Assembly: GCA_002633005.1 (NCBI GenBank)
Contig: NMRA01000668.1
Coordinates: 1 to 64,000 of the forward strand
Direction of reading: 5' to 3'
From: Phoronis australis
Lineage: Eukaryota > Phoronida > Phoronidae
Length of the DNA stretch: 64,000 nt
Shown: positions 59,465 to 64,000 of the stretch, one piece after another
How the letters are laid out: each line of letters starts with the position of its first letter
Numbering within the stretch: the first letter of the stretch is position 1
Program-made: the position numbers and the translations under genes
The notes under the pieces: generated by a model
The model's database searches: none
Told to the model about the DNA's origin: nothing
What the model saw: the letters and a program-made list of their open reading frames with translations, nothing else

Positions 59465-59705
59465 TTATCAACTGACTCAAAACCGGAATTTATCACGCTA
59501 ATACCTGAAGTGATTTATCACGTCTATCTGGACCAAAATTTAACAAATCAGAACGAAAATTTATCATGCCAGAACCAAACATTTATTATGCCAGAACCGA
59601 AAATTTATCGATTCCAGACAGAAAAATATCACGACAGACAGAGAATTTATTACATCATGTACGCCAGGACCGAAAAATTTCCTGTCAGGAACTTAAACCG
59701 CGTAA
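59465..59705 (+). repeat. Degenerate ~22-bp tandem repeat upstream of SLC2A13
   Basis: Successive variants of 'gccagaaccgaaaatttatc', for example at ~59562, 59590 and 59671. Lies 300-550 bp upstream of the start codon. Confidence 0.6.
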
Positions 59706-62700
59706 CTCCCACCAACTTGATTCGACAATGAAAATGTTGATGTGTCTCTGTAATAGTCGGCCGTATTCAAGTTTAATGTGTCCAACAAAAGGCAGACTGT
59801 GCATTGGTTTCTGTTGTGAAGCGTGGAAGAAAAACACTGAGATTCAACCTCATTGCCACAACGGTTACGTACCGTACGTACGACGAGACACTTTTAATCT
59901 TGACGAGATAAATTAAAGGTTTTGGCGGGGTCGGATAAGTTTTCGATCCTGACGTGGGAAATTTTGATCATTTTTTGGTCTTGCTAAGTGAAAATACAGT
60001 TTTGAACTGATTTAATAATTACACATGTAGCCTACATGTCCTATAATTTATTTCGCTTAGTACTAGGTTTTCCCGATGGCCGCCCGCTTAATTAGCACTA
60101 TCAATTTCCACCTCCGGATAAGGTATGGCAGCATGTCGCTCTGTTTAGCTGGCTGAAACACCAAAATCGAATTGAGAGTTTTACCCTCAAGTCACAAAAG
60201 GCGTCGGATACGGTCTTACAGCAAACCCCTTGGTTCCCCGCGTACCGCTAGGTGGTAGCCAGCACGCAGGTATCATTTAATTTTCCTCGGGAATTTTTTT
60301 ACATCGGTGTTTCTTAATGGCTGGTCGATAGGGCCTTCGGCTAACAAACTGGCATGATGGAGGATGTGTAGTACCATAGACTAACAAGTATCTATGGTTG
60401 CACAGACAAATGGATGCATAAAATTCACAGAAGAAATGTGAACCCCCCAAAAATGTGGTTGCGCCTTTTCGGAGTGCATCTTTCTGTTGTGGTTAACTCT
60501 TGTTTACGTTGCTGTCATGTATTCATGCAGTATGAGTAACACACCAGGTAAACTGGCCAGATGTGTGTTTATTGAACATGTATGTGCTTCAAGCACGCGG
60601 CTATTCAACCTTAATACTGCAGAAATGTATAATAGATGCTACTACGCCACTTGCATGACAAGGCTAAAAATGTTCATAGTCTACAATTACCTCACTTTGT
60701 TGTAAAGATCACCAATGCTATCCGAGGTTACATCAACCAAAGATCAAGCGCGTGCCGGCAGCGTTTTTTTATTAGTAACTTCACCAGACGTAGGGGGTTC
60801 TGCGCGTGTGATAACATCTAGCTTCTTTGTTTACTGCCAAGTACACTCTTTTGTCTGTTATGACAACAAACAGGCCACTTAATTATCTACCAGGATTATT
60901 ACAGACCACGTGTGAAGACAGTCAAACTCAAGTGAATTGGTATTCGGATATATAATAGAAAGTCCCAACTTCGAATGCAGTAGGGCGATTTTGGCGATTC
61001 AAAAATTAACGTGAGTGATCACCGTTTGACGAAGACGTCAGAAATGCTATTGGTTTATGTTGAAATATGTTATAACTTAACTTTTATTTTTAACAGCACA
61101 GCCCAGTCAGGGTACAGGTGTAGATACGATCTTATTGAAGATTAGAGCAATTATCGAACAAAATAGAGCTGGCCCTCCAACCATAAATGCCAGAATGGAG
61201 TTAATCAGTCGTGTAAGATATTGGCTACGGGGGTAAACTTCCCAACTTCTGGTTGGGCTATAGAATCGAACAAGTTGGGAGCAACGGGAAGACGCCGTAA
61301 TGAGCGGCTACTGAATGGTACACTTTACCTGCTTGTGATCTCTACACGCAGGAAACCAGCGAGACCGCAAACCCTCTGACACAGCGCGTCACCTATAACG
61401 ACCTTTTGTGGCACTGTGGAAGAGTGGAACCGCAAACCTTACCGAAATTTCGGTGCGAAGAGAGTCTTGTACAAGACTCTGTTTCCTTTCGCACTTGAGG
61501 TAACTGACAACGCGTGCGTACGCTGCGCCAATTTCACATTTGCTATATGAGGTTGGCCAATCCCAGTAAACTTTGAAACATTTTAATGAGGCGTTTATTT
61601 TTTGTGTCGGATATAGAACCCTATCAAGGTATGGAATATTACGAAATCGATATTCTGGAAGTAAACAGCACATTTCTGTTTTTAGCCAGCTATGCAAATG
61701 AAGTTGTAAACAAAACAGCAACGACATAATGTTTTGGGTCAAAATTGTATGAATGTATAATATTTACATTGAATACCCGCTTGGACCGACTCATTATTCA
61801 GCGAGAAAACCAATATTCATACCGTGTCTTAATTATAGTGCAAGTCTCAAGGTGGGGGTAATTTAGCGCAGACTCATTATTTGTTCTTATCAGTCAAACA
61901 ACCGGAGTCAATTTATTTTTCACATAAACAGTTATGGCGAAACCATTTTTTATTGAATACTGATTTCAATTACATTTTATTCTGCAAACATTAGTTTTTG
62001 AAGTTGAGTTGTTTTTCAAAAGCAGTCTTATCTTTGATACGCCGCGTTGTTTATTACATTGTTTTTACTTTGATCGCTACTCTCAATTAACCCTGTTTGT
62101 GCCTGTGAACACAAGTACTAATGAAATATGTTAGCTGAGCTATGTAAGTCCATGGCGCATTGAGTTTAGCGTTGTGCATAACAGTGACTGAGGTGTGCGG
62201 ACCCCGCCCGTTCATTAGCAAACGTAGAAGTCAATATACAGTAAATGATGCATCCAAGTAAAGGGGACTTCTTACGTTGTTGCAAACAGCTTCGTTGAAT
62301 CGACATTAAAAGAGCAGACACTTCAGAACTTCTTGTTGACAAGAAGCTGCGTTCGGGTCCTTGGACAGGTCGGATGCCGTTATGGTCCAGGGCCTTGGAG
62401 CGGTAACCAATGAGCCTGGTTGGCGGCAACCCGCTTTCGCTGGGCTGACGACTAACCACCGCACAGCAACCAGGAGCACCATTAAATTCCTTCGCAGATC
62501 GGTTCATCTGCTGGATGGACTTGCTTCTCAAAACACAGAACTTTGAAAGTCAGGGTCTCTTGAAATCACCGATTGTAAGCAAGGTCGTGCCCGGCACGTG
62601 CTGACGGTGATCACGAGGTGCTACTGCAGCGGTAACTGTTCCGCGTTGGTTAATTTTCTCAATTAAAATACGTACCCGGTCATCACCCGGTAGCGTGACG

Positions 62701-62768
62701 CAGTGACGCTGTTCAGTCTCCGCCTTTGTTCACTTCGACACACTCCGTACTGGACTCATCAAAATTAC
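59706..62768. other. No gene seen upstream of SLC2A13
   Basis: Open frames at 61389-61742 and 62166-62531 (minus) exceed 110 codons but lack recognisable motifs or a credible exon structure. Confidence 0.5.
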
Positions 62769-62930
62769 CTGTTAGTATTGACCTCTTGGCGTCTAAAACG
62801 GTCACACCGACCCAGTGGTGTAGATCCACGGAGATGCAGTACATAAACATCATCTCAAAATTTCCTTGTTCATCTGGTGTATAATCACAGTAACTTTGCA
62901 TCAACATATCGATGCATTCCGTCACACAGC
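62769..62930 (-). CDS. Possible internal exon of an unidentified gene
   Basis: 162 nt, open throughout, between an acceptor (accatttcag) and a strong donor (AG/gtaatt), phase 1 at both ends. The product runs CVTECIDMLMQSYCDYTPDE, then a Met-, Asp- and His-rich stretch ending DAKRSILTG. The composition looks coding and the frame avoids stops despite the AT-rich surroundings. The family is not recognised and no flanking exon was found in the window. Confidence 0.35.
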
Positions 62931-64000
62931 CTGAAATGGTGTGTAAAGTTGACAAACCGAGTTATCGATAGGCCTACATTTATTTCCGATAACTCGATAA
63001 GTTGTTTAACTTATGTCAGATTAGTAAACACATACGCAGGCCACACGCACACACACACACGCACACACGCACACACCACACACTCACTCAAAGGTCATTT
63101 AGTTTTCGAGAACACGCATAAATTTTAACCATCTACTGTATCTCCAAATCTATCAAACTGTTAATGTTTGCCAAACAAGTTTTCTCGGTGACAAAAGCAT
63201 AGATATATTGGCGGTATGTGGGATGTTTTGTTGGAATCAAAATCAAATTTGTTGATCGATACATACATGAATCATTGATTCCAGAAAGAACATTAGAATT
63301 CGTTACTGTTTCAAAATTGTGAGAAAAGTTTGGAAACATCCTCCCTAAACGTAGGTTCTGACCAGTTCAAATTATTAAAACAAAGATGGCAAAGTTTTGA
63401 GGGCTTGTTTACAAATTGTACAAGCAGAGGACTCCGTGACGCCTATTTTATGAAGATATAAAATTGCTCACTATATTCTATGAACTAGTTGATACTGAAA
63501 CCATCTCAGTTTAACATCAATAGAAAATAATTAAATACATTCAAGTACACATGAAACCCATAGTTAATTCATTGCCAAGTTGAGAAATCCATTTTCCTGT
63601 GTTTCGGTTTTATCTTCAAACTACGAATAAATATATCGCACATTGTTCTATATTCTTTTTTATCTGTTTTAACATTTAAGAATTAATGTGACAGACGCAG
63701 TACAACACTAGTATTTGACTTTCAATCACTGTGCTAGCACACAGTAATGCTTAATCCTATTACAATTAGCTGTTGTGATCGTAGGTCTAAAGTAAAACTT
63801 TGTACAAAAAGCCTCGTAAAGTTTCCATCGGTATCCATTATATCACATACAAATCTTACACCTCTATCAACTGTACGCGTAAATCTGTTAGAAAGTAGAG
63901 TGCTGGTAGTCTGGCCATTTTAACCGGATTTTTCCTCATCCAAGTATACGTTTTTTTGTAACCTTATGGATTGTATGTTCTCCAAGGGTCAACCAATGAA
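62931..64000. other. No further gene seen to window end
   Basis: AT-rich sequence with one CA microsatellite. Further exons of the gene suggested at 62769-62930 should lie here or beyond but were not found. Confidence 0.45.
63035..63092 (+). repeat. (CA)n microsatellite
   Basis: Interrupted ACACAC/ACGC tract. Confidence 0.85.

Noticed and set aside
61389-62531. Open frames of 117 and 121 codons on the minus strand
   Set aside because: No recognisable domain, poor start contexts and no exon structure.
1-64000. CRISPR arrays, operons or prokaryotic signals
   Set aside because: Short tandem repeats lack spacer structure, and genes are intron-split eukaryotic genes.

Overview
This is animal nuclear DNA, not prokaryotic. 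It is AT-rich with short exons bounded by GT-AG introns, long repeat-filled introns, tRNA-like repeats, fold-back elements and a LINE fragment. Two complete protein genes can be assembled exon by exon. The protein matches and the strong allelic differences fit a highly heterozygous marine invertebrate, perhaps a hemichordate, cephalochordate or echinoderm. The species is an inference and cannot be fixed from the window.

Layout. Positions 1-17829 hold no gene I can defend, only degenerate repeats, palindromes, a 229-bp fold-back element and one possible secreted-peptide ORF (8243-8463). Positions 17830-40848 (+) hold PXK, a PX-domain pseudokinase, in 14 coding exons (565 codons plus stop), with a possible alternative last exon at 31009-31102. 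Positions 40849-45349 are the tail-to-tail intergenic interval. Positions 59159 down to 45350 (-) hold SLC2A13, the proton/myo-inositol cotransporter, in 9 coding exons (627 codons plus stop) plus an alternative exon 2. Positions 59160-64000 are largely unassigned, with a possible exon of an unidentified gene at 62769-62930 (-).

The most interesting observation is in SLC2A13. Two exons of identical length (160 nt) and phase, 57310-57469 and 54767-54926, both encode the TM4-TM5 segment of the transporter. Including both would break the frame, so they look like mutually exclusive exons. They differ at the position equivalent to GLUT1 Gln161: Asn in 2a, Gln in 2b. This would let one gene make two transporters with different substrate sites.

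Three of the four single-N gaps (24333, 30084, 38278) are each followed by sequence that repeats what came before. The apparent exon duplications in PXK are therefore best read as unmerged haplotypes. They expose allelic differences, including a LINE fragment and a 530-bp insert seen in only one copy.

The introns carry a repeat family built of units of roughly 130 bp that end in a 'cctagtggcaatttt' phrase. One copy is flanked by ~45-bp terminal inverted repeats, and a ~140-bp MITE-like derivative with related ends lies in the last PXK intron. A 450-bp fold-back element in SLC2A13 intron 4 carries a tRNA(Ala, GGC)-like sequence in each arm. PXK acts in endosomal sorting and SLC2A13 family members cycle through endosomes, but nothing here shows that the two genes work together.
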